DNA from: an uncultured bacterium
GTDB lineage: Bacteria; Cyanobacteriota; Vampirovibrionia; Gastranaerophilales; Gastranaerophilaceae
Length of the DNA stretch: 64,000 bases
Direction: 5' to 3'
Assembly: GCA_902792085.1 (NCBI GenBank)
Contig: CADAYE010000007.1
Coordinates: 1 to 64,000 of the forward strand
Numbering within the stretch: the first letter of the stretch is position 1; each line of letters starts with the position of its first letter. Below the pieces are notes generated by a model that was not told the DNA's origin, did not search any database, and saw only the letters and a list, made by a program, of their open reading frames with translations. The position numbers and the translations under genes were made by a program. Of the stretch, positions 62,718 to 64,000 are shown in pieces.

Positions 62718-64000
62718 ATGTATAATGTAAAATCACCTCACGCAACTGAATTTATAGATAATGAAGAAGTTTTATCAACCCTGAAATATGCACAGGAAAA
62801 TAAAAATAATGTTGAATTAATTGATAAAATTTTAGATAAAGCAAAACTTGGCAACGGTTTGACTCATAGGGAGGCTTCTGTTCTTCTTGCCTGTGAAATT
62901 GAAGATAAAAACGAAGAAATATACTCTCTTGCCAAAAAAATTAAACAGGAATATTACGGAAACAGAATAGTTCTTTTTGCTCCGCTTTATCTGTCGAATT
63001 ACTGCGTAAACGGTTGTGTTTATTGCCCTTATCATGCTAAAAACACTCACATTCCACGAAAAAAAATGACTCAGGAAGAAATTAGGGAGGAAGTTATTGC
63101 GTTGCAAGATATGGGACATAAAAGACTTGCGCTTGAAACAGGCGAAGACCCCGTTAATAACCCGATAGAATATGTTTTGGAGTCTATCAAAACAATATAT
63201 TCTATAAATCACAAAAACGGTGCAATCCGCAGAGTTAATGTTAATATTGCAGCAACAACGGTTGAAAATTACCGAAAATTAAAAGATGCAGGGATAGGCA
63301 CATATATTCTGTTTCAGGAAACTTATGATAAAGAAAGATATGAAAGACTACACCCGACCGGTCCAAAACATAATTACGACTACCATACGGAAGCAATGGA
63401 TAGAGCAATGCAGGGCGGTATTGATGATGTCGGAATGGGTGTTTTGTTCGGGCTTTCAACTTATAAATATGAATTCAGTGCTCTTTTGATGCACGCAGAA
63501 CATCTGGAGGCGGTTTTTGGTGTCGGACCGCATACGATTTCAGTCCCGAGAATAAGAAAGGCTGACGATATTGATCCGAGTGCTTTTGAAAACGGAATTG
63601 ATGATGATACTTTTGCAAAAATTGTTGCTTGTATAAGAATAGCCGTACCTTATACGGGTATGATTATATCTACAAGAGAAAGTGCAAAAACAAGAAAAAG
63701 AGTTTTGGATTTGGGTATATCTCAAATTTCCGGCGGTTCAAAAACAAGTGTTGGCGGTTATGCCCACCCTGAAGATGAATCTGAGGAAGAAACAGCCCAA
63801 TTTGATGTTGAGGATCGCAGAACACTTGATGAAGTAATAAAATGGCTTATGCAAATCGGTTATGTTCCGAGTTTTTGTACGGCTTGTTACAGAGCAGGCA
63901 GAGTGGGTGATAAGTTTATGGAAATCTGTAAAGATAAACAAATCCACAATTTCTGCCACCCTAATGCGCTTATAACTTTAAAAGAATATTTAGAAGATTA
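62718..64000 (+). CDS. hydG: [FeFe]-hydrogenase H-cluster maturation radical SAM enzyme HydG (cut by window edge)
   Basis: The first 427 residues are present. CVNGCVYC is the CX3CX2C radical-SAM cluster site and the far end has CTAC followed, after 22 residues, by Cys: the CX2CX22C auxiliary-cluster motif that distinguishes HydG from ThiH. GVGPHTISVPRIRKA is also HydG-typical. HydG cleaves tyrosine to make CO and CN- ligands of the H-cluster. GGAG lies 12 bp before ATG. The C-terminus (about 40 residues) is outside. HydE, HydF and the hydrogenase itself may follow. Confidence 0.95.
   Translation, partial: MYNVKSPHATEFIDNEEVLSTLKYAQENKNNVELIDKILDKAKLGNGLTHREASVLLACEIEDKNEEIYSLAKKIKQEYYGNRIVLFAPLYLSNYCVNGCVYCPYHAKNTHIPRKKMTQEEIREEVIALQDMGHKRLALETGEDPVNNPIEYVLESIKTIYSINHKNGAIRRVNVNIAATTVENYRKLKDAGIGTYILFQETYDKERYERLHPTGPKHNYDYHTEAMDRAMQGGIDDVGMGVLFGLSTYKYEFSALLMHAEHLEAVFGVGPHTISVPRIRKADDIDPSAFENGIDDDTFAKIVACIRIAVPYTGMIISTRESAKTRKRVLDLGISQISGGSKTSVGGYAHPEDESEEETAQFDVEDRRTLDEVIKWLMQIGYVPSFCTACYRAGRVGDKFMEICKDKQIHNFCHPNALITLKEYLED

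Noticed and set aside
1-64000. tRNA or rRNA genes
   Set aside because: No cloverleaf with TTCRA-type arm or rRNA-like stretch was recognised by eye; tRNAscan/Infernal would settle it.

Overview
The window looks like a piece of chromosome from an uncultured, gut-type, non-photosynthetic cyanobacterial relative (Vampirovibrionia/Melainabacteria, order Gastranaerophilales). This is inferred from the low GC (roughly one third), a double-membrane envelope gene set (autotransporter-like adhesin, TonB-like proteins, MurJ, SpoIID-like amidase enhancer), fermentative marker genes (HydG for [FeFe]-hydrogenase, Pgk, GpmI, ROK glucokinase), folate-dependent TrmFO, and giant EF-hand proteins without close textbook homologues. 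The taxonomic call is an inference, not a search result.

Layout. 1-7622 (-): a very large secreted adhesin, C-terminus outside the window, with ten chlamydial Pmp-like FxxN/GGAI repeats. 7.6-19.1 kb: a Mu-like transposable element or degraded transposable prophage (MuA-like DDE transposase, MuB-like ATPase, a SAM-like fragment of a tyrosine recombinase, a small HTH protein, then further small phage-like ORFs after 18.2 kb). A 2044-residue EF-hand/zinc-metallopeptidase protein lies on the opposite strand between the two parts. Two families of folded palindromic elements (59 bp, three copies; about 98 bp, two copies) occur only here, one copy inside the transposase reading frame. 19.1-21.2 kb (-): Ogt with a small partner, and a DUF4143-type ATPase. 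21.3-26.4 kb (+): a tightly coupled pair, a NACHT/STAND-like NTPase fused to a C-terminal PD-(D/E)XK nuclease, plus a HEPN (RX4H) protein. This is the best candidate for an undescribed immune module. 26.4-29.8 kb: a RAYT transposase remnant beside REP hairpins, a decayed EF-hand gene and lineage-specific small proteins.

29.8-34.5 kb: pgk, a DUF6973-like protein, HD hydrolase, TsaC/Sua5. 34.5-40.1 kb: a five-gene envelope operon ending in two TonB-like proteins, one with a cytoplasmic zinc ribbon. 40.1-46 kb: MurJ, SpoIID-like protein, small regulators and a DHA2 efflux pump. 46.3-51.5 kb: small proteins, a CooC/MinD-like ATPase coupled to a MetE/UroD-like methyltransferase, ribosomal protein L9, a repeat-rich gap, an AbrB-like regulator and TrmFO. 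51.6-59.2 kb: lineage-specific membrane protein, DUF1858 protein, SNF2 helicase, four-helix-bundle protein and GpmI. 59.5-64 kb: a large protein with flagellin-like coiled termini, ROK glucokinase and HydG (cut by the window edge).

Several genes show a TATAAT-like box exactly six bases before ATG with no ribosome binding site, suggesting leaderless mRNAs. REP/REPIN hairpins of several families fill many intergenic gaps and have entered one coding end and one terminator. No tRNA, rRNA or CRISPR array was seen.
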